Part shown: piece by piece, positions 7,224 through 16,231 of the stretch | Layout: the number at the start of each line of letters is the position of its first letter | How positions within the stretch are numbered: position 1 is the stretch's first letter | NCBI GenBank assembly: GCA_964537285.1 | Contig: CAZHZT010000075.1 | Span: 1 to 27,642, forward strand | Direction of reading: 5' to 3' | DNA: 27,642 nucleotides | Source: CAZHZT01 sp964537285 | GTDB taxonomy: Bacteria; Bacteroidota; Bacteroidia; Chitinophagales; Saprospiraceae | Made by a program: the position numbers and the translations under genes | The notes under the pieces: model-generated | Databases searched by the model: none | What the model was told of the DNA's origin: nothing | The model's input: the letters and a program-made list of their open reading frames with translations, nothing else

Positions 7224-8351
7224 TCACAACAATCTTTTCCGACCAGAGAGATAAGTACGCCACTTATTTAGAACTTGTGACATATCATCCGGCAGGTCAG
7301 ATTCAAAATATACTTCTTTCCCTGATGTAGGATGGATAAATCCGAGAGATTTGGCGTGCAGCGCATGCCGGGGCATTAGTTTGAAACAATTTTCAACGAA
7401 CTGCTTGTACTTTGAAAAGACCGTCCCTTTAACTATTCGACCACCTCCATATTTCGTATCATTGAATAAGGGATGCCCCTGGTATTGCATATGAACCCGA
7501 ATTTGATGGGTACGACCAGTCTCCAACTCACATTGGATCAGGCTCACGTAGTAAAGATCCTCTAAGGTTTTGTAGTGAGTAACCGCTCGCTTTCCTTGTT
7601 TTCCTTCGGGGAAAACAACCATTTGCAAACGCTGGTTAGGATTTCGTCCGACATTTAAATTTATAGTGCCCTCTTGCTCCGGGAAGGCTCCCCAGACCAA
7701 AGCCTGGTAGCGACGATGCACGGTGTGATGAAAAAACTGCCTGGACAGGCTGCTCATCGCTTTTTCTGTCTTTGCAATAACTAAAAGACCAGATGTATTT
7801 TTATCAATGCGATGGACTAAACCAGGACGATCGCCCAGATTACCTTCCTTAATGGGAAGTTCTTTATCCTGCATATAATGGGCAAGCGCATTCACAAGAG
7901 TCCCCCGGTAGTTCCCTACACCAGGATGGACAACCATACCCGCCTCTTTGTGAACGATTATTATGTCGTCATCTTCATAGCGAATATCCAGGGGGATATT
8001 CTCGGCGACGACCTTGTAACCCGAATCAGGAGGTTTTGGGTAAACCAAGGTCACAGAGTGACCAGGTTTCACCTTAAAGTTCGGTTTTACCATTTTTCCA
8101 TCAACGCGGATATAACCGTCGTTGATGGCGTCCTGGATTTTATTCCTTGAAATATTGGCAATGCGATCGAAAAGGAATTTATCGATACGCAAGGGAGTTT
8201 GTTTAGGATCAGCAACATACCGATGGTGTTCGTACATGGTTTCGTCCGCTATATTGGACATGTCCACGAAGTCACTATCTTGATCATCATCTATCAGATC
8301 ATCAGGAAACATTTCATTTTTTGGATCACCATCTTTGTTGTTATTCATCAC
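7224..8351 (-). CDS. rluD: RluA/RluD family 23S rRNA pseudouridine synthase
   Basis: A 375-residue enzyme that isomerises uridine to pseudouridine in large-subunit rRNA. An S4 RNA-binding domain spans about residues 51-106 (LRIDKFLFDRI, ISRNKIQDAINDGYIRVDG). The catalytic domain carries GLVHRIDKNTSGLLVIAKT with catalytic Asp183 and a downstream ETGRTHQIRVHM motif. A 45-residue acidic N-terminal extension (DDLIDDDQDSDF) precedes S4. The domain order and motifs fit RluD (helix 69) best, but RluA-family specificity is hard to tell from sequence, so the symbol is tentative. It begins 11 bp after rpsP and almost certainly shares its transcript. Confidence 0.88.
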   Translation of the reverse strand: MMNNNKDGDPKNEMFPDDLIDDDQDSDFVDMSNIADETMYEHHRYVADPKQTPLRIDKFLFDRIANISRNKIQDAINDGYIRVDGKMVKPNFKVKPGHSVTLVYPKPPDSGYKVVAENIPLDIRYEDDDIIIVHKEAGMVVHPGVGNYRGTLVNALAHYMQDKELPIKEGNLGDRPGLVHRIDKNTSGLLVIAKTEKAMSSLSRQFFHHTVHRRYQALVWGAFPEQEGTINLNVGRNPNQRLQMVVFPEGKQGKRAVTHYKTLEDLYYVSLIQCELETGRTHQIRVHMQYQGHPLFNDTKYGGGRIVKGTVFSKYKQFVENCFKLMPRHALHAKSLGFIHPTSGKEVYFESDLPDDMSQVLNKWRTYLSGRKRLL

Positions 8352-8362
8352 AAAATTTACCC

Positions 8363-8959
8363 TTACCCCTCTTTATTTTCATCCGTTGCCTCGGGCTGTT
8401 CATCACCACCTTCAGCTACAGCTACAGCTACGGGCTCTCCTTCTTCAGAGGGCGCGTTTTCATCACTTGCAGGGGCATCATTATCTCCTGAAGGTTCATT
8501 ATCGGCAACTTCAACAGAAGGAATTTCCACTTCTTCTTCTTTTGTTTCAAGGCTAATGCCTGAAATACGAGCCTGAATTTGGCGTTTTTCTTCTTCCGCT
8601 TTTTCGAAGCGTGCAGCAATTTTAGCGTCTTTAGCCTCTACCCATTCTTTATATTTAGCTTCAGCTTCTTCAACAGTGAGGGCACCTTTCTTTACACCTC
8701 TCATAAGGTGTTTTTTGTATAGAACACCTTTAAATTTCAGGATAGCCCGAACGGTGTCTGTGGGCTGAGCTCCTTTTAATAACCAATCATAGGCCAAGTC
8801 CCTGTCCAGGTCAATAGTAGCAGGAACGGTCATTGGGTTGTAAGTACCAATTTTCTCGATAAATTTACCATCGCGAGGAGCACGAGCATCGGCGATAACG
8901 ATGTGATAGAAGGGCCTTTGTTTACGACCACGGCGCTGTAAGCGCATCTTTACTGGCAT
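8363..8959 (-). CDS. rpsP: 30S ribosomal protein S16 with long acidic C-terminal extension
   Basis: Residues 1 to about 85 are S16 (MPVKMRLQRRGRKQRPFYHI, GKFIEKIGTYNPM, YDWLLKGAQPTDTVRAIL), a small-subunit assembly protein. The full length is 198 residues, against roughly 80-90 in E. coli. The extra part is first a charged helix-like segment (about 95-140: VEEAEAKYKEWVEAKDAKIAA) and then a disordered, Glu/Asp/Pro/Ala-rich tail containing a VAVAVAEGG stretch encoded by a 6-bp microrepeat. Extended S16 is common in Bacteroidota. A strong promoter match lies about 70 bp upstream, and rluD follows in the same operon. Confidence 0.95.
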   Translation of the reverse strand: MPVKMRLQRRGRKQRPFYHIVIADARAPRDGKFIEKIGTYNPMTVPATIDLDRDLAYDWLLKGAQPTDTVRAILKFKGVLYKKHLMRGVKKGALTVEEAEAKYKEWVEAKDAKIAARFEKAEEEKRQIQARISGISLETKEEEVEIPSVEVADNEPSGDNDAPASDENAPSEEGEPVAVAVAEGGDEQPEATDENKEG

Positions 8960-9029
8960 AATTTGTTAAATTTTTATAAATTAAGAACCTGTTTATCCTG
9001 CTGAACAGTTCACAGGTATTTAACGGCCG

Positions 9030-9060
9030 CAAAGATAGGTTGGTTTAAGGAATTATGCAA
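9030..9060 (-). promoter_or_regulatory. Bacteroidota sigma-A promoter for rpsP
   Basis: On the minus strand TTG (9058-9060) is followed after 20 bp by TATCTTTG (9030-9037), an exact match to the Bacteroidota -7 box TAnnTTTG with a suitable -33 TTG. Transcription would begin near 9023, giving a leader of about 65 nt before the rpsP ATG. The -33 element overlaps the last codons of aroK, so rpsP can be driven separately from the upstream kinase-aroK pair. The leader can form competing short hairpins (ACCTGT/ACAGGT, CCTG/CAGG), possibly regulatory. Confidence 0.75.
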
Positions 9061-9577
9061 CTTTTTGTAAAATTTTATACAATTCTTCCACTAAAACCAC
9101 TACGGGTTTGTCGGCAGAAACTACGAAATCCGATTGATGATAAAAGGGCATTCTGCTTTTAAGCTTCTGTGCTACAAAGGATTCCAGCGAATGGCCATTT
9201 CGAATAGCTTCAAGCAACACTGGCCGGTGATCAATTTCTCTTTGCAAACGCAAAGCTAAGGTTTTTGCCGGAACATCAAGAAAAACCGTCCGGCCTAATT
9301 GATGCATCAGGTGCATATTATTATTATAACAAGGTGTTCCTCCTCCGGTAGACACGACAATATTTTGCCTGGCTCCTAAGCTGTGAAGTGCTTTAGTTTC
9401 CTGTTCCCTGAAAAATTGCTCTCCCTTCGTTAAAAATATTTCAGGAATGGTCATCCCTAATTTTGTTGCAATCTCTTCATCCAGGTCTGTAAAGCTCCAA
9501 TGAATCCTTTTGCTAAGGGCTTTACCCAGAGAAGATTTACCAGCCCCCATAAAGCCAGTTAAAAAAATTTTAGTCAC
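9053..9577 (-). CDS. aroK: Shikimate kinase
   Basis: A 174-residue P-loop kinase that phosphorylates shikimate at the 3-hydroxyl with ATP in aromatic amino acid synthesis. The Walker A motif is GFMGAGKS (residues 8-15). Shikimate-binding residues include the Asp of TDLDEEI (31-33), Arg57 in FFREQE and the Gly triplet in VVSTGGGTPC (78-80). DHRPVLL marks the lid/adenine region. The length is normal for AroK/AroL. It starts 2 bp after the stop of the LytS-type kinase gene, so the two are translationally close and co-transcribed. Its 3' end carries the -33 part of the rpsP promoter. Confidence 0.93.
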   Translation of the reverse strand: MTKIFLTGFMGAGKSSLGKALSKRIHWSFTDLDEEIATKLGMTIPEIFLTKGEQFFREQETKALHSLGARQNIVVSTGGGTPCYNNNMHLMHQLGRTVFLDVPAKTLALRLQREIDHRPVLLEAIRNGHSLESFVAQKLKSRMPFYHQSDFVVSADKPVVVLVEELYKILQKVA

Positions 9578-9579
9578 TT

Positions 9580-10632
9580 CTAAAGGTTTACTTTTAATTC
9601 AACGGCATAAGATTTTGGTGTCTCCTTAATATTAAGTTCGTATTGATCGGGATACAACAAATTCAATCGCCGGCGCACATTCACCAGGCCAATACCTCCT
9701 ACCCTTCTGGTTTCTGGCGAGATCAAGCGTTCGGGCTTACTATTTTCGATATAAAAATATATTTCATCCGATTTGGAAATGAGTTTTGCAGCAACATACC
9801 CTCTATCGATCTGATTACTCAGCCCATGTTTAAAGCTATTTTCCAAGAAAGGAATAAACATGAGCGGAGCAATTTTTTGATCGCTCACCTGGCCTTCCAC
9901 TTCAAAGGAAATATCGACATTGTTACCTTTCCGCAAATGTTCGAGATCGAGGTAATTTTTTATATATTTAACCTCTTTACTCAGAGGCACTTGTTTTTCA
10001 TTACATTCGTACAACATATACCGCATCATTTCAGATAGCTTGATAACGATCTCCGGAGCTTTATCCGATTTTTTCAAAGTGAGCGCATACAAATTATTTA
10101 ACGTATTGAATAAAAAGTGCGGATTAATCTGGGATTTCAAGAACCGTAACTCGGATTGCATGGTTTGGGTTTGCAAATCCTTTCGCTCTCTTTGATGCCG
10201 AAGCCAATCTGAAATAATTTTAACAATAGTAGAAGCTCCGGCAACCACAAAATGAGATAGGAAAAAATACCCCTGGTCTTGCAACAAGTTTGACTGATCA
10301 CCGGGAGATTGGGAAAGTAACAGGTAAAACACTAATATTTTTATGGGAGCAAGCAGTATGGAAAAAGCAATTAACAGGGCACCATATAAAAGAAACTTCT
10401 TTTCGGTCAAATAATTAGGAATCAAGTAAAGCAGGTTGAAATACACGATCAGCATGTAGAAAAACACATTGATCAACTCCATAAGCAAAATAAACCACCA
10501 ACTTCCTTCGCCAGAATTAAGCAAACACAACAGGATAAACATCCCCCCCCAGAAAACAAAGTGGTTAACTCCCTTCTGGCCAACTAACAATAATAACTTT
10601 TCCCTAAACTGCTTCCTGGCCGCAAATCCCAT
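9580..10632 (-). CDS. LytS-type sensor histidine kinase (His_kinase family)
   Basis: A 350-residue membrane kinase. Four hydrophobic segments occupy about residues 23-135 (VFWGGMFILLCLL; FFYMLIVYFNLLYLI; LLYGALLIAFSILLAPI; FFLSHFVVAGAS). The cytoplasmic part has the His_kinase motif SQINPHFLFNTLNN with phospho-acceptor His172, the N-box PFLENSFKHG (Asn265) and the ATP-binding GGIGLVNVRRRL (312-323). There is no recognisable periplasmic or ligand-binding domain. Such kinases normally signal to a LytTR response regulator; none is next to it here, which makes it an orphan in this window. The partner gene downstream is aroK, with only 2 bp between them. Confidence 0.9.
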   Translation of the reverse strand: MGFAARKQFREKLLLLVGQKGVNHFVFWGGMFILLCLLNSGEGSWWFILLMELINVFFYMLIVYFNLLYLIPNYLTEKKFLLYGALLIAFSILLAPIKILVFYLLLSQSPGDQSNLLQDQGYFFLSHFVVAGASTIVKIISDWLRHQRERKDLQTQTMQSELRFLKSQINPHFLFNTLNNLYALTLKKSDKAPEIVIKLSEMMRYMLYECNEKQVPLSKEVKYIKNYLDLEHLRKGNNVDISFEVEGQVSDQKIAPLMFIPFLENSFKHGLSNQIDRGYVAAKLISKSDEIYFYIENSKPERLISPETRRVGGIGLVNVRRRLNLLYPDQYELNIKETPKSYAVELKVNL

Positions 10633-10743
10633 ATTTTGATAATAATTTTAAGTTTAGGTGCTTATTCCGAAATAATCTAGATGTCTTAAACTTGTTAAAT
10701 ACTCTGTAACAAAATTCAGCGATTCTCGCTTTGAAAAATAAAC

Positions 10744-10851
10744 GCGCCTACGGCGCAAAATTCTTTTGAGAGGGAGGCCTAAAGGGCTATTTTGCTTTGC
10801 AAAATAGCCCTTTAGGCCTCCCTCTCAAAGAAAATATCGCCGCGAAGCGGC
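10744..10851. repeat. Long palindrome P4 flanked by two GC-rich mini-hairpins
   Basis: The core arms 10765-10795 and 10799-10829 are perfect over 31 bp with a 3-nt loop (TTT). Small hairpins lie on each side: GCGCCTACGGCGC (10744-10756) and GCCGCGAAGCGGC (10839-10851), both like the hairpin at 37-53. It is 126 bp downstream of the PKD gene stop and upstream of the kinase gene. Edges read TTTGAGAG...CTCTCAAA, with T before and A after the stem, opposite to an intrinsic terminator on either strand. Confidence 0.9.
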
Positions 10852-10955
10852 TTAAATTTGGTTCTGGATTTCTAAACAAAATTAACGCTAGTCTTGCTAT
10901 TATTTATCAAATTTAGATAAATCATTGAATTCGTTATACAGGCGACCAGCAAGGT

Positions 10956-13900
10956 TTATCTAAAAATGCTTACATCTCCGGCAATTCTGATGACTCCTTC
11001 ACCAATTGGACAGGGAGCTTCAAGGAGGTAAACGTAAACGCCTTCAGGCATAAGGCGTCCTCTAAACGTACCGTCCCATTGATCATTAATATTTTTTGTT
11101 TCGAATAGCAGTTCCCCCCAACGGCTAAATATGCGCAGGTAATTGATTTGCTTGATAGCCGGAATTTCAGGAATCACAAAATGGTCGTTCACTCCATCAT
11201 TATTAGGAGAAAAAGCATTGGGAAGTTGAATCAATTCCTCGCTGCATTGATCAATCCATTTCAAATGTATGTTTGAGATCGTGCTACAAGAAGTTAGCTC
11301 ATCATTCACAGTAACTAAATACGATATATTCGCCACAGGACTTACCAGCGGATCCGGGCACCTATCGCAACTTAAGCCCGTTGGCGGTTCCCAGGAATAA
11401 CTGAATTGACCATCGTCGTTCTCAGCTGTAGCATCTAGTTGAATCTCTTGTCCTTCAAAAAAGAATATTTCCGTAGATGGCTCAACGACGGGAAGCTCGA
11501 TCGCCATTATTTCAAAATCAACTGTATCAGGAATGCAACTGGCTCGTTGGCCAATCAAACGTAAAGTGTAATTCTTTTCAACCAAGAGGCTCGGCTGAGG
11601 TGAAAAAGGATCCGCAAATAACTCTTCCGGTTGCCATTTAAACGAATCTGCATCGCCAGAAGCGCTTAAATGTAAAAGTGTTCCGGCACAAACTGCCGTA
11701 TCTGCCGCTTCTAAAGAAGTAAGCTTCACAACTGAAATACGGACACTATCCATCTGTACACAAGTTCCTTTTTTTACCCTTAAAAAATATGTTCCTGATT
11801 CCTCAGGAAAAATTACCGGATTCCATGCTGTTGAATCACTTACCAGATCAGTGGGTTCCCAATGCACTGTTCCGCTTCCCATTCCACTTAAAATCAAGGG
11901 TTCCCCTAAACATACAGAGGTATCCGAACCCGCATCAATTTCTGCTGATGAAAATACATCTATGAAAATAGAATCCCTGATTTTACAGCCTGAAGAGTCC
12001 ACTAAACTAAGCGTATAAGTAATAGCTTGCTCCGGAACAACAAAAGGCTTGTAGCACAAATTACAACTAAGCCCGTCAGTAGGTGTCCATTCAGGATGGA
12101 CTCCTAGTGTATCTGAAACCTCCAAATAGAAATAATCCCCTTCACATATAACGGTATCAGGTGGTAAAAGGGCCTGATATGAAGAGAGGACTTCCACTTT
12201 TACAGAGTCCATACCCAGACAAGGACCATCATTTTTCACGGTGAGTACATAGACCGTTGTACTGTCAGCTTGCACGATAGGATTAGAACAGAACTCATAG
12301 CAACTCAAACCGGGGCGGCTATCATCCCAACTGTAAGAAAATTCATTCAAACCTCCGTCTGCCTTTAGTTGAAGCAGTCCCCCTTCACACATAAAGGTAT
12401 CCGGTGTTATTTGAATGTCCGGTATTTCGCCAACAGTAATCGCCTCTTCTAATTTTAAAGAATCTCGACAAAAAACATTGCCGATTGTAAGCATAATATC
12501 AAAATTTCCGGGAGAATCGTAGAAAACGGTAGGCTCTATATCATCGCTGATCGCCGGCATACCGCCCTCAAATTTCCATTCGAAGAAATTTATATCGAGG
12601 CTGGATTGGCTTAAATTGGTGGGTTCTATACTTAAAGTTCCACAACCAAATGTATCGACAAGTAAAAAATCTACTTCAAGTGAAGGTAAAAGGATGGGTT
12701 CCTCTAATTCCAGGGTAACTTTACAGCCCGCATCATCAATCATTGAAAAACGAGGGGTAAAGCTCCCCGGAGCATTATAGGTATGCTTTAAGGTATCAAG
12801 ACTTGTGTTTAGGGAAGTATCCAGTGAAGAACCATCATCAAAATCCCAGATATATAGATATGCGTCATTGGATTGAGCAATCAGATCCACAGATAGAGGC
12901 ACACAGCTTGTATCAATAATTGCCGACAAACTTCCCGAGGGGCCTTCTACCTGGATAAAGTTTTCAAGCGTTAAAGTATCCCTGCAATTCTCTGAACGAA
13001 TCGCAATTAATTGCACATCAAAACTTCCCGGCTCCACATAAATATGTGAAGGGGCCGCAAGCGTGGAAAGGCCGCTTTGGTCCCCAAAGTCCCATTGATA
13101 GGAAAAAGCATTTTCCGATTCATTCTCAAAAGCAACCAATAAAGGCGGGCAAAAGGCATAGGTTGAATCGGCATCGAAATTTGCCTGAGGATCAGCTACA
13201 TAGATAGAGTCACAGAAAGTGATAATACACCCCAGTGCATCCTCTACTGTTAAACATACTTCATATTGCCCTTCATTTTCAAAGGCGTGTAATGGCTTTA
13301 ACTCAACTGAATCCGTATAGCTATCGCCAAAATCCCAAAGAACAGATGTCATATCTCCGGCAATATCCGAATAGAAACCAACGTCTTGACTGCTGCAAAC
13401 GAAGCTTTCCGCCTCAAAAGAAGCCTCGATATTCCCGACACTTATTGCTTCGTCAAATACTTGTTGGTACTGACAACCCAGATTGTTTTCCAATATTAAA
13501 ACAATATCGAAGAGCCCGAATGTGTCAATGGTAAAGGCTACGGTGCTATCATTTCCTATAAAAACAGAATCGCCGACAATCCAACTTCTTTCCGAAATTT
13601 GCCCAATAATACTCTGAGAAATATCCGTTAAAATAAGCTCATCTCCTACACAAGCAGGCGAGGAATCGATGAGTATCTCCGGCAGGATGCTGCTCACTTC
13701 AAGTATTTGCTGAAAAGAATCCCGGCAACTATTTACATCTTGAATGATCAATTCAATTTCAAAAACACCTCCTTCAAAAAATTGAATCAATGGAGCGGCA
13801 TCCGTCGCATTCGAAATAATAGCTCCCTGAGCTACCCACTCGAAAGATTCTGCAAATACAGAATTATTATTGGGAAACAATTCTAAAGGAGCGCAGCCTA

Positions 13901-16043
13901 GTAAGGTATCTAAGTCAAATTTAGCTTCAGGATTTGTAATTTCCAGATCCTGAGTTTTGGTAAATTGGCATTCGGAACTAAAATTAAAAGCCGTCAGACT
14001 TACTGTGTAGCTTCCCGTTTCCGGATAAGTAAAAACAATAGAATCTAGTGAAGAGGTATCCGTCAGACTTCCGGGTAAACCAAAATCCCAGGCAACAGAA
14101 TCTGCTTCGAGCGAGGTATTGACAAAAGTAACTTCATAGGGTTTACTACAATCGCGATGAACCTTAAAATCTGGTTTTGGCGGAAGTACTTCTACAAGTT
14201 GTACTTGAGTCAATAAGGTATCGCATCCATTATGACTAACGAGTAGACTAACATCAAAAATACCGGGGTTTTGGTATACGTACTGAAAATAGGGTCCAAA
14301 TCCTTCGAAATTCCCATCTCCATTCACATCCCAAAGATAAAAATTTGCATTTTCACTACTCTGATCTGTAAATGAAACGGGATCCCCGACGCAACTAATA
14401 ACCGGATCCACCTCAAAAGCCGGAATGGGTAGAGCGCCTACTTCTAAATACCCGGGATAAACAGCTGTATCCTTACAACCTAAAGAGTCTTGAATAATTA
14501 AAGTAACATCAAACTGCCCCGTATCAGAAAGAACGAATTGCGGATTAGGCTCAAAAAATTGTAAGCTCCCCGTGTCCGTCAAAATATTCCATTCCCAATC
14601 AACAATTGAGAATAGAGCAGTTGAGCTTTCCTCCAGATTCACCTCCAAAGGTTGGCATCCATTATAAAAAGGATCAATCAAAGCAGCCATTGGTTCCTGT
14701 ATGACCACCAGAATCGAATCTATTGTTGATTTACACCCTTGATTTGAAGTGGCGATCAGGGAGGCATCAAAAACACCCGTACTCGTATAGGTATGCACCG
14801 GATTTTGCTCCTGGCTTGTTTGGCCATCCCCGAAAGCCCATTCCCAACTATCAACCATTCCCGAATTAATCGAAGCCGAAAATGCTACCTCGTGGGGAAG
14901 CTCACAGCCAAAGGGCTTGTCATGCTCAAAAGTAATTTGCGGATTGGGGTGAATTTCAATGCAATTGAATACCTTTTCATAAACACAAGATCCTATATAC
15001 CTTTTCAAAGAAACAGAAAAACAGCCTTCGCTGGCATAAATATGCGTGGTTTGAGGTGTTGTTGAAATAAAACCATCTCCAAACTCCCAAACAATACTAT
15101 CAGCCGCTGCAACAGATAAATCGGAAAAAGTAAAAACTTCCCTTTTACATCCAGATAAAGGGAATATTTGGAAATTCACCTCAGGCGTTACGCTTACTTC
15201 AAAATTTTTGCTAATGGTATCCGAGCATCCGGTAACATCATCTTCCGCAATAAGCTCAAGGACGTATTCACCGTTTTCAGGAACAGAAAGCTCGTCAGGT
15301 TGAAAACCATTGAAAAAGAAAGCGTTATCGAACTCCCATTTAAAAACAAATCCTGCAGAATCACTTAAGTTTATTATTTCAAAGGAGGTGGGTAAGGTGC
15401 ATTCTTCAACAGTTAGTATATCAAAGTTAGCAACGGGACTATCGCTCACAATTACCGCTTCAGGCTGTACGACCGTGTTTGAGCAACCATTTTCATCTAT
15501 AAGTGTAAGGCTTATTGTAAATGCATCGCTTTGTGGATAAATACACTTGGGTATCGAATCCGGATCATTCGTTACAATAATTCCGCAGGCGCCACCTATC
15601 CCCCAGGTCCACTGTGTGAGCTGACCATCTCCTGGTTGCGAAAGATCATTGAAAGCTACCTCCAAAGGGGCACAACCTGCAGGCGGGAATACCTCAAAAG
15701 CCGGACTTGGAGGGGCAAACACCTTTATGAACTCCTCTTTACATAAGGTAGCTGAGTTGCCTTTTACATCAGTTACTTTGAGACAAATGGTGTAAAAGCC
15801 TGGATTGCCAAAAATCCGGCCAGGTTTTTCGTTCGTCGATGTTATTCCCCCAAGGTCCCATTCCCAGGAGATGATTGCACCTTGGTCTGATGTAGATTGA
15901 TCGGAAAAGGAAACTTGAAGACTCTCGCAGCCAGTGGTATCTGAGGCAGAAAAACCAACGATGATTTGCCCATTGAGCCAAGATGAGCAAAAAAGGAAGA
16001 AAGAAAAACCGATGGTTTTAATCAGGAAAAACGATTGTTTCAT
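10956..16043 (-). CDS. Giant PKD-repeat cell-surface protein with T9SS type-B C-terminal domain
   Basis: A 1695-residue exported protein. The signal peptide covers about residues 1-25 (FSFFLFCSSWLNGQ). Then come about 14 PKD-like domains of 80-90 residues, marked by WEWDLGG, WEFGDGF, WAFGDGQTS, LWDFGDSY, QWDFGDQSG, IWDFDDGSS and HTY/HIY strands. About five further Ig-like modules follow, three with GLSCxxC-type Cys pairs (GLSCYEFC, GLSCNLC, GLSCDRC). The end, LPNAFSPNNDGVNDHFVIPE through WDGTFRGRLMPEGVYVYLLE, is the gliding-motility-associated/CHU_C type-B sorting domain that directs export by the type IX system. The likely role is a surface adhesin or matrix protein; the ligand is unknown. 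The OmpA/PD40 gene lies just upstream on the same strand. Confidence 0.92.
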   Translation of the reverse strand: MKQSFFLIKTIGFSFFLFCSSWLNGQIIVGFSASDTTGCESLQVSFSDQSTSDQGAIISWEWDLGGITSTNEKPGRIFGNPGFYTICLKVTDVKGNSATLCKEEFIKVFAPPSPAFEVFPPAGCAPLEVAFNDLSQPGDGQLTQWTWGIGGACGIIVTNDPDSIPKCIYPQSDAFTISLTLIDENGCSNTVVQPEAVIVSDSPVANFDILTVEECTLPTSFEIINLSDSAGFVFKWEFDNAFFFNGFQPDELSVPENGEYVLELIAEDDVTGCSDTISKNFEVSVTPEVNFQIFPLSGCKREVFTFSDLSVAAADSIVWEFGDGFISTTPQTTHIYASEGCFSVSLKRYIGSCVYEKVFNCIEIHPNPQITFEHDKPFGCELPHEVAFSASINSGMVDSWEWAFGDGQTSQEQNPVHTYTSTGVFDASLIATSNQGCKSTIDSILVVIQEPMAALIDPFYNGCQPLEVNLEESSTALFSIVDWEWNILTDTGSLQFFEPNPQFVLSDTGQFDVTLIIQDSLGCKDTAVYPGYLEVGALPIPAFEVDPVISCVGDPVSFTDQSSENANFYLWDVNGDGNFEGFGPYFQYVYQNPGIFDVSLLVSHNGCDTLLTQVQLVEVLPPKPDFKVHRDCSKPYEVTFVNTSLEADSVAWDFGLPGSLTDTSSLDSIVFTYPETGSYTVSLTAFNFSSECQFTKTQDLEITNPEAKFDLDTLLGCAPLELFPNNNSVFAESFEWVAQGAIISNATDAAPLIQFFEGGVFEIELIIQDVNSCRDSFQQILEVSSILPEILIDSSPACVGDELILTDISQSIIGQISERSWIVGDSVFIGNDSTVAFTIDTFGLFDIVLILENNLGCQYQQVFDEAISVGNIEASFEAESFVCSSQDVGFYSDIAGDMTSVLWDFGDSYTDSVELKPLHAFENEGQYEVCLTVEDALGCIITFCDSIYVADPQANFDADSTYAFCPPLLVAFENESENAFSYQWDFGDQSGLSTLAAPSHIYVEPGSFDVQLIAIRSENCRDTLTLENFIQVEGPSGSLSAIIDTSCVPLSVDLIAQSNDAYLYIWDFDDGSSLDTSLNTSLDTLKHTYNAPGSFTPRFSMIDDAGCKVTLELEEPILLPSLEVDFLLVDTFGCGTLSIEPTNLSQSSLDINFFEWKFEGGMPAISDDIEPTVFYDSPGNFDIMLTIGNVFCRDSLKLEEAITVGEIPDIQITPDTFMCEGGLLQLKADGGLNEFSYSWDDSRPGLSCYEFCSNPIVQADSTTVYVLTVKNDGPCLGMDSVKVEVLSSYQALLPPDTVICEGDYFYLEVSDTLGVHPEWTPTDGLSCNLCYKPFVVPEQAITYTLSLVDSSGCKIRDSIFIDVFSSAEIDAGSDTSVCLGEPLILSGMGSGTVHWEPTDLVSDSTAWNPVIFPEESGTYFLRVKKGTCVQMDSVRISVVKLTSLEAADTAVCAGTLLHLSASGDADSFKWQPEELFADPFSPQPSLLVEKNYTLRLIGQRASCIPDTVDFEIMAIELPVVEPSTEIFFFEGQEIQLDATAENDDGQFSYSWEPPTGLSCDRCPDPLVSPVANISYLVTVNDELTSCSTISNIHLKWIDQCSEELIQLPNAFSPNNDGVNDHFVIPEIPAIKQINYLRIFSRWGELLFETKNINDQWDGTFRGRLMPEGVYVYLLEAPCPIGEGVIRIAGDVSIFR

Positions 16044-16068
16044 GTTTTAAACAGGTATTAAATTCTAG

Positions 16069-16093
16069 TTCTTTGACATAAATTATCAAAGAA
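16069..16093. repeat. Short TTCTTTGA hairpin (third core copy)
   Basis: TTCTTTGA (16069-16076) pairs with TCAAAGAA (16086-16093) around CATAAATTA. The run AGTTCTTTGACATAAATT is identical to the left outer part of P1 at 201-218. It lies between the OmpA/PD40 gene and the PKD gene, 25 bp before the PKD start. The rest of this 188-bp gap (to 16231) is AT-rich with nothing else I can support. Confidence 0.7.
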
Positions 16094-16231
16094 GGCAAAT
16101 TCTAAGAGAAAAGTACCTCCCAGAATCCACATGATAATAGAAAAAAATAAATTTTTCCATACCCGTTTTTCCTGTCTTGATTTATTGAAATAAACTTAAT
16201 ATTAGGGTCATTTATTTTTAACGCTTGCCAA

